This document shows positions 18,912 to 27,731 of a DNA stretch of 64,000 bases, one piece after another. Under the pieces are notes generated by a model. That model was not told the DNA's origin. It worked only from the letters and a program-made list of their open reading frames with translations, and ran no database searches. The translations under genes were made by a program, and so were the position numbers. The stretch comes from Caldilineaceae bacterium (GTDB taxonomy: Bacteria; Chloroflexota; Anaerolineae; Caldilineales; Caldilineaceae). The stretch lies in NCBI GenBank assembly GCA_020634815.1, contig JACKBA010000008.1, forward strand, positions 1-64,000, read 5' to 3'. Positions within the stretch are counted from its first letter, which is position 1; the number at the start of each line of letters is the position of its first letter.

Positions 18912-19214
18912 ATGCGAATCCTGGCACTCGAACGCGATGTACCCGGTGCGGCCGACGACGCCTACACGGCCGAGTTGTTGCGCGCCGAAGCGCTGCGCGC
19001 CTGGCAGCTCTACCAGGACGGGATCGTGCGCGAACTCTACTTTCGCGCCGACCGGACCGAGGCGGTCATCCTGCTGGAATGCGCCGGCGTCGACGAGGCG
19101 CAGGCTGCTCTGCAAACGCTGCCCCTTGTGCAGGCGGGCCTGGTTGCCTTCGAATGCATCCCGCTCAAGGCATACCCCGGCTTTGAACGGCTCTTTGCCG
19201 CCAACACCCGCTGA
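18912..19214 (+). CDS. Small dimeric alpha-beta barrel protein
   Basis: A 100-residue protein with a beta-alpha-beta-beta-alpha-beta pattern: MRILALERDVPG, a long helix with AEALRAWQLYQDGIVRELYF, then EAVILLECAGVDEAQAAL and LVAFECIPLKAYPGF. This resembles the YciI/muconolactone isomerase ferredoxin-like barrels that act as dimers or small-molecule isomerases. Close relatives are sometimes labelled superoxide dismutase in databases, as I recall, but no metal-binding motif for that is visible. The GAGGAAAAAGCT stretch before ATG 18912 provides a ribosome-binding site. Confidence 0.6.
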   Translation: MRILALERDVPGAADDAYTAELLRAEALRAWQLYQDGIVRELYFRADRTEAVILLECAGVDEAQAALQTLPLVQAGLVAFECIPLKAYPGFERLFAANTR

Positions 19215-19220
19215 AACGAA

Positions 19221-19248
19221 GGTGGCGATGTCTTGCGACACCGCCACC
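19221..19248. terminator. Hairpin between convergent genes
   Basis: GGTGGCG-A-TGTC (19221-19232) pairs with GACA-C-CGCCACC (19237-19248) around a TTGC loop with one mismatch. It lies between convergent genes ending at 19214 and 19316 and is a plausible shared terminator, though the following T-run is weak. Confidence 0.5.
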
Positions 19249-19315
19249 ATTCTCACCGGCTTTTGTTCAGCAGTGCCCCGCCTCGCCCCGCAGTGGCGAC
19301 GAGGCAGCCACCGCG

Positions 19316-20152
19316 TCAGCGAATCGCAAAGGTGATATCGAAGTTCAGCACCGGGCTCTCGGGCGCCGTGGTCGGCGTGACCGTGACAAAGTAATCGCCG
19401 CTGACCGGCAACTGCGTGAAGACATAGTTGCTGACCGCGTTGTTGGTGCCGCCCAGGGCAAGACGCTGGCCGGCCGCGGTGCGCACGGCGATGGAGAGTG
19501 GTTCACCATGGCTCGTCGTGTAGATCTCCATGGACTGCCCGGCGCGTGCAGAGAGGACATAGCTTTTGGGCGTGCCGTAGGCAATCTGCCCCGTGCGATT
19601 GGCGGCGATGGCGCCCGGCGCAAAGTTCACTCGCTCGGCGCTGCCGCTGGGCGGAGGCTGGGGCGGTTGGGGCTGCCCGCCGCCGGCGCCCGGAATCAGC
19701 AGCACCTGTCCCGGCTGGATGACGCTGCTGTACAGGTTGTTGGCACGCATGAGCGCATCCACCGTCACGCCAAAGCGCGCCGCCACCGAGGTCAGCGTGT
19801 CGCCCCAGGCCACTGTGTAGTAGGGCTGGCTGTAGCTGCCCGTGGCGTGCGTGCGCGGGCCGCGATCGTAGACGCCGCCCGTACCCCCGCCGCCGCCACC
19901 GCCGCAGCGATTGACCACCGTCAGCACCGTGCCCGGCTCGACGACGCTGGGGTTCGGGCCGATGGCCTGGTAGTTCATGTTGTAGATTTCCTGCCACGTG
20001 GTGCAATAGCGCGCCGCGATCTTGGAGAGCGAGTCGCCACGCTGCACGACGTAGGTCGTATAGCTCTGCGCCGACGCGACACTGGGGGCCGCCGCCAGGG
20101 TCGACATCCCCAGCACCAGCGCCAGAGCCAGCAAAATGAATTTTCGCATCAT
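19316..20152 (-). CDS. Secreted protein with two LysM domains
   Basis: A 278-residue exported protein. The signal peptide ends near SVASAQS. Two LysM peptidoglycan-binding domains follow: YVVQRGDSLSKIAARYCTTW at about 38-85, and YTVAWGDTLTSVAARFGVT at about 118-162. A Gly-rich and then a Pro/Gln-rich linker separates them from the C-terminus, a beta-sandwich of about 100 residues resembling bacterial pre-peptidase (PPC-type) domains (SYVLSARAGQSMEIY, LPVSGDYFVTVTP). It probably sits on the cell wall. Start 20152 is preceded by GGAGGAG with 8-nt spacing. The next gene upstream on this strand encodes another secreted beta-rich protein. Confidence 0.85.
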   Translation of the reverse strand: MMRKFILLALALVLGMSTLAAAPSVASAQSYTTYVVQRGDSLSKIAARYCTTWQEIYNMNYQAIGPNPSVVEPGTVLTVVNRCGGGGGGGTGGVYDRGPRTHATGSYSQPYYTVAWGDTLTSVAARFGVTVDALMRANNLYSSVIQPGQVLLIPGAGGGQPQPPQPPPSGSAERVNFAPGAIAANRTGQIAYGTPKSYVLSARAGQSMEIYTTSHGEPLSIAVRTAAGQRLALGGTNNAVSNYVFTQLPVSGDYFVTVTPTTAPESPVLNFDITFAIR

Positions 20153-20249
20153 GGATTGCACTCCTCCACGTGATGCCTGCGGCCCGCCCAAAGCCAGACG
20201 GTCGGCCACAGGTGAATTGTTCGACTGCATGTCTGCCGGCGTCATCATG

Positions 20250-22235
20250 TTACTCGCCCACCATTTCCGAAGTGAGCGGCGCCGGGCGAACCGTCGTATC
20301 GCCCGTGATCGTCAGCGTGCCGTCGACAGTGACATCGGGCGCATAGGTGCCGAGCCACACCTGGTAGCTGCCGGGGATCGGCGTCAGATCCAGGTACGGG
20401 TTGAGATTCGCAGCGCCGTCGAGGTCATCGTTGCACTGATAGGTGCCGTTGGGGTCGCGCACGATGAGCGTCGTATCGTCCGCCGCCTCGAAGAAGAGCA
20501 CCAACTTCTCGGCTTCGCCCACCCAGCCAAAGGTGAAGGTCGGCGCCGGCGTGACAAAGCCGGTGCACGCTTCGTTGCCCAGGTCGACGTCGAAGGCGCC
20601 AAGCGCCCCGCCGGCCGTCAGCGCCTGCGTGAAGGGTGTGGCCGCGGGCGTGATGGTCTCGGCCGCGGCAACCTGCGGCGCCTCGTCCACCTTCATGACG
20701 TCAGCGGGCTGCGGATTGCGCACAGCGTCGGGATTGGCGTGGCGCGGGAACATCTGGGCCAGGTCCATGACCGCCGGATTGAGATCCTGGCTGGTCACGA
20801 CCAGGAAGCCCGGCTCAACCGCGGCATCCTCAAAGCTGCCCACGTAGATGGCATAGCGGCCCGCCTCGGGTGCGTCGATGCTCAGGTACGGGTCGGCGAC
20901 CAGCGGCGAGTAGTCGTCGTTGCACAGGATGTCGCCCGCCGGCGTCACCACGACGAGCGTCGGGTCGCCCAGGCTCAGGAAGAAGATGCGCAGCGTCTCG
21001 ACCGCGTCATCCTGCGCCCACTCGAGCACGACGTCGGGCTGCTCGGCGATGACGCCGGCGCAGACGTTGCCCAGGGTATTCGCCTGGACGAGCGTGCCGT
21101 CGACCACGCCGCCAATGACGCTCACCAGCGTCGGGTCGAGCCAGTAGCCCTCATTGCCGCCCAGGGTCAGCGTGGCCGCGGTGGGAGCTGCATCAGGCTG
21201 GAACTCCCCACCCATGGAGGTCGGCGCCTCGCTCTGGCTCTCGTCGACCAGTTGCAGACTGCCATCGGCCATCACATACGTGCGGCGGAAGAGCTGCGTC
21301 GGGCAGCAGTCAGGATCGTCCGGCCCAAAACCGATGAACTCGACGATGACCTTGCCGTCCTCGATGATCAGGTTCTCGATGGTGATGTCTTCGCCCAGCG
21401 GCTCCGTGGCGACGTTGACGTACTCTTCGTCCTGGGCAAGCACAATTGCCAGTTCGTGGAAGATGTCCCCGCTGCCGCCGCCACCCATCAGCACCACGGC
21501 CGCATCCTCGGCGCCGTCATCGTTCAGGTCGCCGAACGCGCCGTAGCCGGTGCGCTCGACGGTTTCCGCGTCATCGGCGCCCGGCGTGCCCTCGACCGTG
21601 TAAACGCCGTCGACCATTTCTGCCGTGCCATCGGGCGCCGCTTCGGAGAGATAGGTCAGATCGCTCAGCGTATCGAGCGACAGTCCGTCGTCCATCAGTT
21701 CGACCAGTGCGCCGTCCACCAGTTCGTAGGTGCGGTTCTCTTCCTGCGTCGGGCAGCACATGGGATCGGTCGGCCCCTGTGTGACCAGCTCGACGACGAT
21801 CACGCCATCCTCGATCACCAGGCTGTTGACCTGCACGCGGTCACCGAGGAAGGCACTGGCAGCATCGACCGGCGCGCCATCCTCGTCGAGCACGGCGTGG
21901 AGGTCGATGAAAGTCCCGCTGCCGCCGCTCTCCGAGGCCAGCAGCACCGCCGCATCGTCGATGCCGTCGCCGTTCAAATCGCCAAACGCCGTCGGCTCAA
22001 TGAGCGTCACGACCAATTTTGACGCCGAGCCGGGAGCAATCTCTTCCTCCGCCTGGCCGTCAACCAACGTGATTTCGCCGTTGGCCGCGTAATCGGACTG
22101 GTAGGTGGCATTCGCCAGCGCATCGGGCGTGAGGCCGCCATCCTGCTGGGGCGCGGCGGCAAACGCCGGCAGCGCGGCGACAGCCAGCCCAGTCGCCAGC
22201 ATGGCGCCAAGCACCAGTCGCATCGGTTGGTACAT
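20250..22235 (-). CDS. Secreted protein built of duplicated calcium-loop and beta-sandwich modules
   Basis: A 661-residue exported protein with signal peptide (LGAMLATGLAVAALPAFAAA). The first half is a direct duplication: each copy has an acidic loop (FGDLNGDGIDDAAV, FGDLNDDGAEDAAV) like FG-GAP/EF-hand calcium sites, followed by a CCPTQ motif (DPMCCPTQ, DPDCCPTQ) reminiscent of LppP/LprE-type proteins. The second half has two pre-peptidase-like beta-sandwiches, each with a CNDD motif (ILCNDDYSPLVADPYLS, YQCNDDLDGAANLNPYLD) and a final aromatic strand. The function is unknown, but it probably binds calcium and acts at the surface. Start 22235 has GGAAGG upstream. Confidence 0.75.
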   Translation of the reverse strand: MYQPMRLVLGAMLATGLAVAALPAFAAAPQQDGGLTPDALANATYQSDYAANGEITLVDGQAEEEIAPGSASKLVVTLIEPTAFGDLNGDGIDDAAVLLASESGGSGTFIDLHAVLDEDGAPVDAASAFLGDRVQVNSLVIEDGVIVVELVTQGPTDPMCCPTQEENRTYELVDGALVELMDDGLSLDTLSDLTYLSEAAPDGTAEMVDGVYTVEGTPGADDAETVERTGYGAFGDLNDDGAEDAAVVLMGGGGSGDIFHELAIVLAQDEEYVNVATEPLGEDITIENLIIEDGKVIVEFIGFGPDDPDCCPTQLFRRTYVMADGSLQLVDESQSEAPTSMGGEFQPDAAPTAATLTLGGNEGYWLDPTLVSVIGGVVDGTLVQANTLGNVCAGVIAEQPDVVLEWAQDDAVETLRIFFLSLGDPTLVVVTPAGDILCNDDYSPLVADPYLSIDAPEAGRYAIYVGSFEDAAVEPGFLVVTSQDLNPAVMDLAQMFPRHANPDAVRNPQPADVMKVDEAPQVAAAETITPAATPFTQALTAGGALGAFDVDLGNEACTGFVTPAPTFTFGWVGEAEKLVLFFEAADDTTLIVRDPNGTYQCNDDLDGAANLNPYLDLTPIPGSYQVWLGTYAPDVTVDGTLTITGDTTVRPAPLTSEMVGE

Positions 22236-22464
22236 GAGAGATCCCTTCCTTGAAAGCATACGGGTTGGATGTTGTCTTGCTTCTGACGCCATTCTGGCGG
22301 AGTGGGTTCCGGAGCAGATCCTTCTTGGTGGCGCCCGGTGCACATCGTCTCGCGTCGGGCGGCTCTCCCAACAAGCTCGGAACATCCCGCCGGCGGAAAT
22401 CAATCGCCATAGATCGGATAAAGTATCACGGAATCGGCGGACAGAATATGGACAATAGTATAAC

Positions 22465-23331
22465 ATGGCAAATCGACCGGGCGCGACGCTGCCCTTCACC
22501 GTCTTTGAATCACCCATACACGCGACCTACGCGTGGGAGAGCGGGCCCCAGGCTGTGCTGCTCGTTCACGGCTTCCCCGGCACGCCGGCCGAGATGCGCC
22601 GCGTCGGCGACATCTTTGCCGGCGCCGGCTGGAGCGGGCAGAGCCTGCTGCTCCCGGGCTTCGGCGCCGACTTCCCAGCGCTGGCTCACAAGCGTCACAC
22701 TGACTGGCATGCCGCAGTCGATAGTGCACTGAAGACGCTACAACAACGCTACCACCGTGTCGTGATCGCCGGTAATTCCATGGGCGGAGCGCTCGCCCTG
22801 CGCGCGGCCGCCACCCATCGCGTCGACGGCGTGGTGCTCTTTGCCCCTTTCTGGCGCGTCGACTCGTGGCTCGACCGGCTCTATCCGGTGGCCGAACGCG
22901 TTCTGCCCAGGGTGCGCCCCTTCGTCGGCGCCAACTTCGCCGACCCGAGATTGCGCAACGAGCTACAGCATTTCCTGCCCGATGCCGATCTCGCCGACCC
23001 CGGCGTGCAACGCGCCGTGCGCCGGCTGGAATTCCCGACACGCGCGCTCGGCCAGGTGCGCCGCGCCGGACAGATCGCGTATGAAGTGAGCGAGCGGGTG
23101 ACCGCGCCCGTGCTCATCTTCCAGGGACGCGGCGACGTCCTGGTCAGGCCGGCCATAACCCGGCAACTGGCCGGCCGCCTGCCCAACCTGGCCGGCTACG
23201 TGGAGGTCGACGGCGAACACGACCTGGTGCGCGGTGTAGCGCCCGGCTGGCCGACCGTTGCCTCCCTGCTGCATCACTTTGCCGTTCAGATTGCCGCTTC
23301 CACCAGGTCTCTACCGAGTCACCCATCCTGA
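22465..23331 (+). CDS. Alpha/beta hydrolase (carboxylesterase-like)
   Basis: A 288-residue cytoplasmic alpha/beta hydrolase. The oxyanion motif VLLVHGFPGTPAEM is at about residues 31-44, the nucleophile elbow is GNSMGG at 103-108 (Ser105), and the acid and base lie in the GRGDVLVRP and DGEHDLVRG segments. It resembles Est30-like monoglyceride/carboxylesterases. It is 17 nt before the CruF-like gene on the same strand, so it may act on an acylated carotenoid or a lipid intermediate; this is inference. ATG 22465 lacks a clear ribosome-binding site. Confidence 0.8.
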   Translation: MANRPGATLPFTVFESPIHATYAWESGPQAVLLVHGFPGTPAEMRRVGDIFAGAGWSGQSLLLPGFGADFPALAHKRHTDWHAAVDSALKTLQQRYHRVVIAGNSMGGALALRAAATHRVDGVVLFAPFWRVDSWLDRLYPVAERVLPRVRPFVGANFADPRLRNELQHFLPDADLADPGVQRAVRRLEFPTRALGQVRRAGQIAYEVSERVTAPVLIFQGRGDVLVRPAITRQLAGRLPNLAGYVEVDGEHDLVRGVAPGWPTVASLLHHFAVQIAASTRSLPSHPS

Positions 23332-23348
23332 CAGCGAAAGGCATCCCG

Positions 23349-24140
23349 ATGGTCTCGTCGATCCAACACGCACTGCAACGGCTAACGCCCGACGTCCGGC
23401 AGCGCCAGCCCTTGCAGCCGGCCCATCTTTTTATCGCCGCCTGGCTGCTGACCATGATCTCCATCCCGATCCTGCGCTGGGTGATCGGAGACGGGGTGCT
23501 CCACCAGGGCGTCATCGCCGGCGTAATCTGGCAGGCAGCCGCGGTGCTTGCCATCAGCTACCAGGCGTGGGGCGCGCGGCAGGTACTGCGCATCGCCGCC
23601 ATCGTCATCCCGCTGAGCTGGCTCATCGAGCGCATCGGCAGCACGACCGGCCTGCCCTTTGGCCCGTACCACTACACCGACGCGCTGGCGCCGCTGATTG
23701 CCGGGGTGCCGGCCGTCATTCCGCTGGCCTGGCTCATGATGCTGCCGCCGGCCTGGGCAGTGGCCTATGCCGTCACGGGTACGGTGCGCGGCTGGCGCTT
23801 TGTGGCCGTCAGCGCGCTGGCCTTCACGGCGTGGGACCTCTTTCTCGACCCGCAGATGGTGGCGTGGGGTCACTGGGTGTGGGAAGTCCCCGGCCTCTAT
23901 TTCGGCATTCCGCTCATCAACTACGCCGGCTGGCTGCTCTCGGCGGCGCTGCTCACGGTGGCCGTGCGCCCGCCGCGCCTGCCGGTGCGCCCGCTGCTCT
24001 TCGTCTATGGCGCAGTGTGGTTCCTGCAAAGCGTGGGGATGGCCATCTTCTGGCAGATGCCGGGGCCGGCGCTCTTCGGCTTTGCGGGCATGGGCGTGAT
24101 GCTGCTTTGGGCGATCCGCCGCCAGCGCCACAACCCATGA
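23349..24140 (+). CDS. cruF: CruF-like carotenoid biosynthesis membrane protein
   Basis: A 263-residue integral membrane protein with about seven hydrophobic helices, matching the carotenoid biosynthesis (DUF422/CruF) family. CruF adds water to the psi end group of acyclic carotenoids, giving the 1'-hydroxyl that is later glycosylated. Recognisable parts are ERIGSTTGLPFGPYHYTD, FTAWDLFLDPQMVAWGHWVW and GIPLINYAGWL, which hold conserved Asp/His/Trp residues. Its stop overlaps the following glycosyltransferase start (ATGA at 24137), as expected for consecutive pathway steps. Confidence 0.85.
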   Translation: MVSSIQHALQRLTPDVRQRQPLQPAHLFIAAWLLTMISIPILRWVIGDGVLHQGVIAGVIWQAAAVLAISYQAWGARQVLRIAAIVIPLSWLIERIGSTTGLPFGPYHYTDALAPLIAGVPAVIPLAWLMMLPPAWAVAYAVTGTVRGWRFVAVSALAFTAWDLFLDPQMVAWGHWVWEVPGLYFGIPLINYAGWLLSAALLTVAVRPPRLPVRPLLFVYGAVWFLQSVGMAIFWQMPGPALFGFAGMGVMLLWAIRRQRHNP

Positions 24141-25267
24141 TCGTCCTGCCGATCTTCGTCAGCGCTGCCCTAGTCACGCTGCTGGCGATCACCTACAACA
24201 ACGTGCGGCGCTTCCTGCGCCTGCAAGCGCCCGTGAACGGATCCGCCGGCGACACGGCCCCCTGCGTCTCGATCCTGATCCCGGCGCGCAACGAGGCGGC
24301 GGTGATTGGCGAGAGCGTCCAATTGCTGAGCGCCCAGGGGTACTCGCAGCGAGAAATCATGGTTCTCGACGACAACTCCGAGGACGGCACCGGGAGCATT
24401 GCCCAACAGGCTGCCGGCGACGTGCGTGTGCTGACCGGCAGCCCGCTGCCCGCCGGCTGGATGGGCAAGAACTGGGCCTGCCACCAGCTCGCGCAGCACG
24501 CCCAGGGCGACATCCTCCTCTTCACCGACGCCGACGTGCGCTGGCAGCCCGGTGCGCTGGCAGCCGTCGTCGACCTGTTCGACCGCACGGAGGCGGACCT
24601 GCTCACGGTTTGGCCGACGCAGATCACCGTCTCGTGGGGCGAGCGGCTGACCGTGCCGCTCATCGCCATGACGGTGCTCGCCTACCTGCCCGTGCAACTT
24701 GCGCACGACTTCTACCACCCGCTCGCCGCAGCGGCCAACGGGCAGTGCATGGTCTTCCGGCGCGCAGCCTATGCGGCAGCGGGCGGCCACGCCGCCGTGC
24801 GCGGCGAGATCGTCGAGGATGTGCGGCTGGCGCAGCGTATCAAGGCGGCGGGGCTGAAGCTGCGCATGGCCGACGGCGCCGGCCTCGTCACCTGTCGCAT
24901 GTATGGCGGCAGCAAGGCATCCCTCGACGGCCTGGCCAAGAGCGTGCTGGCCGGCCATGGCAATCACCGCCTGTTGCTGGTCTTGTCCACGAGCGCGCAC
25001 CTGCTGCTCTTTTTGTGGCCGTGGCTTTGGCTGGCCGCCGGCCGGGGCTGGGCGCTGCCCGGCTGGCCGCTCTGGCCGCTGGGCTTGGTGACGGCGGGCG
25101 TCAGCCTGCGCGGGGTCACGGCCTATGCCAGCGGCCAGCGCGTCGGCGATGCGCTGCTCATGCCGGTGTCGGCGCTGCTCATGACCTGGATCACCGTGCG
25201 GGCGCTCTGGTGGCGAACGCGCTACGGCGGTGTGCGCTGGAAAGGACGCGTCGTTCGTGCCAACTGA
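24137..25267 (+). CDS. Carotenoid-cluster glycosyltransferase family 2
   Basis: A 376-residue membrane-associated GT2 enzyme. A hydrophobic N-terminal helix is followed by the GT-A core: CVSILIPARNEAAVI near 43-57, DDNSEDGT at 78-85, and the metal-binding DAD at 131-133 within LLFTDADVRW. EIVEDVRLAQRIK supplies the ED acceptor motif. Two to three C-terminal helices follow. This layout matches CruG/CrtQ-type enzymes that glycosylate carotenoid hydroxyls. It overlaps both neighbours (cruF-like by 4 nt, crtI-like by 11 nt). The sugar is unknown. Confidence 0.8.
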   Translation: MIVLPIFVSAALVTLLAITYNNVRRFLRLQAPVNGSAGDTAPCVSILIPARNEAAVIGESVQLLSAQGYSQREIMVLDDNSEDGTGSIAQQAAGDVRVLTGSPLPAGWMGKNWACHQLAQHAQGDILLFTDADVRWQPGALAAVVDLFDRTEADLLTVWPTQITVSWGERLTVPLIAMTVLAYLPVQLAHDFYHPLAAAANGQCMVFRRAAYAAAGGHAAVRGEIVEDVRLAQRIKAAGLKLRMADGAGLVTCRMYGGSKASLDGLAKSVLAGHGNHRLLLVLSTSAHLLLFLWPWLWLAAGRGWALPGWPLWPLGLVTAGVSLRGVTAYASGQRVGDALLMPVSALLMTWITVRALWWRTRYGGVRWKGRVVRAN

Positions 25268-26741
25268 CTCTCGCAAACCAGTCGTGATTATCGGCGCCGG
25301 CATTGGCGGGCTGAGCGCAGCCATTCGCCTGGCCGCCGCGGGCCGGCGCGTCGTGATGCTGGAGCAGAACCCTGCGGCGGGCGGCAAGATGAGCCAGATC
25401 GTGCAGGATGGCTTCCGCTGGGATACCGGCCCGTCGGTCATCACCATGCGCCACGTCTTCGAGGATCTCTTCGCCGCGGCCGGTCGCCGGCTCGACGACT
25501 ACCTGACGCTGCTGCCCGTCGACCCGCTCACGCGCTACTTCTTCCCCGACGGTACGCGCATCGACGCCACGCGCGACCTCGCGCGTATGGCCGAGCAGAT
25601 CGCCGCCATCGACGAGCGCGATGTCGAGGGCTACCTGGACTTCCTGGAGTACGCCGCGCGTCTGCACCGGATCACGGGGCCGGTCTTCATCTACAACCAA
25701 CCGCCGACGCTGCGTTCTTTTCTGGGCGTGCCGCCGACTGATATGGTGCGCGTCGATCCCTGGCTGACCATGGACCAGGCGATCCGCCGGCGCGTGCGTT
25801 CGCCGCAGATGCGCCAGTTGCTGGGGCGCTTCGCCACCTACGTTGGCGCCAGCCCCTACCAGGCGCCGGCCACGCTCAGCGTCATCGCCCACGTGGAACT
25901 GACGGGCGGCGTCTGGTATCCGGCCGGCGGCATCTATCAGATTGCGGCGGCCATGCAACGGCTGGCCATCGAGCTGGGCGTCGAGATTCGCACCGACGCG
26001 CCGGTGGCAGGGATCGACGTCACGGGCGGGCGGGCCACCGGCGTGCTCACCGCGGCCGGCGAGCGCATCGACGCCGCGGCGGTCGTGGCCAACGTCGACG
26101 TCGCGACCGTCTACGATCGCCTGCTGCCGTCGGCCGTCGGCAGTGCGCGCCGGGCAAGCCTCCGGCGCCTGGAAACTTCCTGCTCCGGCTTTGTGCTGCT
26201 GCTGGGCGTCGAGGGCGAGCATCCGCAACTGGCGCACCACAACATCTTTTTTGCGCAGGATTATCGCGCCGAGTTCGACGACATCTTCCGGCGCGGCGTG
26301 CCGCCCGACACGCCAACGGTCTACGTCGCCATTACATCCAAAAGCGATCCGTCGCACGCGCCGCCGGGCCACGAGAACTGGTTCGTGCTCGTCAACGCGC
26401 CGGCGCTTGGGCCGCGCTTCGACTGGACGCAGCAGAGCGACGCCTACCGCGGCCGCGTGCTCGACATGCTGGCCGGCTTTGGCCTCGACGTGCGCGATCG
26501 CATCCGCAGCCAGGTCACGCTCACGCCGCAGGAAATTCAGCAGATGACCGGCGCCTGGCGCGGCGCGCTCTACGGCATCTCCTCCAACCAGGCGCTCAAC
26601 GCCTTTCGCCGCCCGCACAATCGCTGCGCCGACGTGTGCGGACTCTACTTCGCCGGCGGCACGACCCACCCCGGCGGCGGCGTACCCATGGTGACGCTGT
26701 CGGGCAAGGTGGCCGCCGAGCTTGTCCTGAACGACAGTTGA
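25257..26741 (+). CDS. CrtI/CrtD-type carotenoid desaturase or oxygenase
   Basis: A 494-residue FAD-dependent oxidoreductase of the phytoene desaturase family. The dinucleotide-binding motif is GAGIGG at residues 13-18 followed by a basic/acidic strand (MLEQNPAAGGKM). FRWDTGPSVITMRHVF is the family signature region. The C-terminal FAD site is GLYFAGGTTHPGGGVPM. GTG 25257 is preferred over an earlier GTG at 25230 because AAAGGA sits 10 nt upstream. The product could be a phytoene desaturase, a hydroxyneurosporene 3,4-desaturase (CrtD) or a ketolase-like enzyme; with CruF and a glycosyltransferase beside it, CrtD-like action is plausible. Confidence 0.85.
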   Translation: MPTDSRKPVVIIGAGIGGLSAAIRLAAAGRRVVMLEQNPAAGGKMSQIVQDGFRWDTGPSVITMRHVFEDLFAAAGRRLDDYLTLLPVDPLTRYFFPDGTRIDATRDLARMAEQIAAIDERDVEGYLDFLEYAARLHRITGPVFIYNQPPTLRSFLGVPPTDMVRVDPWLTMDQAIRRRVRSPQMRQLLGRFATYVGASPYQAPATLSVIAHVELTGGVWYPAGGIYQIAAAMQRLAIELGVEIRTDAPVAGIDVTGGRATGVLTAAGERIDAAAVVANVDVATVYDRLLPSAVGSARRASLRRLETSCSGFVLLLGVEGEHPQLAHHNIFFAQDYRAEFDDIFRRGVPPDTPTVYVAITSKSDPSHAPPGHENWFVLVNAPALGPRFDWTQQSDAYRGRVLDMLAGFGLDVRDRIRSQVTLTPQEIQQMTGAWRGALYGISSNQALNAFRRPHNRCADVCGLYFAGGTTHPGGGVPMVTLSGKVAAELVLNDS

Positions 26742-26811
26742 CCGAAAAGTTTGTTGGTCGCATACTGGGGCTATCACCGCCCACCAATGCACGATCGAAA
26801 CGAGGGATGCC

Positions 26812-27618
26812 ATGTCAGCACCGGCGAACGATACCACCACCCAACCGACTGCCACGCCGCCGCGCCGGCGCCGCTGGTGGCTGTGGATCCTGGGCGCCGT
26901 CGTGGCGGTGATCCTGGTTTCGGCTATCGGCTTCGTCGTCTGGGCAAACAATGCCGCGCCGCCCATGGCGCAGGCACTGGCCTCGCTGCAGGGCGACGAC
27001 AAGGTCGGCGTGATCGAGGGCAAGTGGATCATCTTCCAACCGCTGGCCATTGCCCGCGAGACAGGCTTCATCTTCTATCCTGGCGGCCGCGTCGACCCGC
27101 GCGCCTACGCGCCACAGGCCAAAGCCATCGCCGAGCGCGGCTACCCGGTCGTCATCGTGCCCATGCCGCTCAACCTGGCCGTCTTTGGCGCGGGCCGCGC
27201 CCAGGAAGTGATGGACGCCTTCCCCGACGTCAAGAATTGGGTCATCGGCGGCCATTCGCTGGGCGGCGCCATGGCCGCCAACTTTGCGGCGAACAACCCC
27301 GGCGCGGTGGATGGCGTGGTCTTCTGGGCGGCCTTTCCCGCCGGCGGCGATTCGCTGGCTGCACAGGACGCGCTGGTCGTCACGTCCATCTACGGCACGC
27401 TGGACGGCCTGGCCACGCCGGAGAAAGTACTGGGCGCCAAGCCCTTATTGCCGGCCGGCACGCGCTTTATCCCCATCGAGGGCGGCAACCACGCGCAATT
27501 CGGCTGGTACGGCGACCAGGCCGGCGACAACCCGGCCACCATCAGCCGCGCCGAGCAGCAGGAAATGACCGTCGCCGGCACCGTCGAAGCACTCGGCATC
27601 GTCGAACTGGGACCCTGA
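26812..27618 (+). CDS. Membrane-anchored alpha/beta hydrolase
   Basis: A 268-residue protein. After a Thr/Pro/Arg-rich N-terminus there is a transmembrane helix (WLWILGAVVAVILVSAIGFV, about residues 24-44). The rest is a compact alpha/beta hydrolase (dienelactone hydrolase-like): strand FIFYPGGRVDP, nucleophile GHSLGG with Ser149, and base motif GGNHAQFGWYGDQ. The orientation is likely N-in, with the domain outside. Its substrate is unknown. It lies 70 nt after the carotenoid operon and may be independent. Confidence 0.8.
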   Translation: MSAPANDTTTQPTATPPRRRRWWLWILGAVVAVILVSAIGFVVWANNAAPPMAQALASLQGDDKVGVIEGKWIIFQPLAIARETGFIFYPGGRVDPRAYAPQAKAIAERGYPVVIVPMPLNLAVFGAGRAQEVMDAFPDVKNWVIGGHSLGGAMAANFAANNPGAVDGVVFWAAFPAGGDSLAAQDALVVTSIYGTLDGLATPEKVLGAKPLLPAGTRFIPIEGGNHAQFGWYGDQAGDNPATISRAEQQEMTVAGTVEALGIVELGP

Positions 27619-27731
27619 TTTTGCCTCCCTGCAAGCACAAAACACCGTTTGCACAATTTTTGCCCAACTTCTATCCAGCTTTGTAATCCTCAACACTGCG
27701 CGATCCGGCGCACAACCTCATAATCAATATT

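Noticed and set aside
18912..19214. Superoxide dismutase
   Set aside because: The protein is too short and lacks metal-binding His/Asp motifs.
20136..22022. Long open frame on the plus strand opposite the secreted duplicated protein
   Set aside because: No signal peptide, motif or ribosome-binding site; the minus-strand protein has clear domains.
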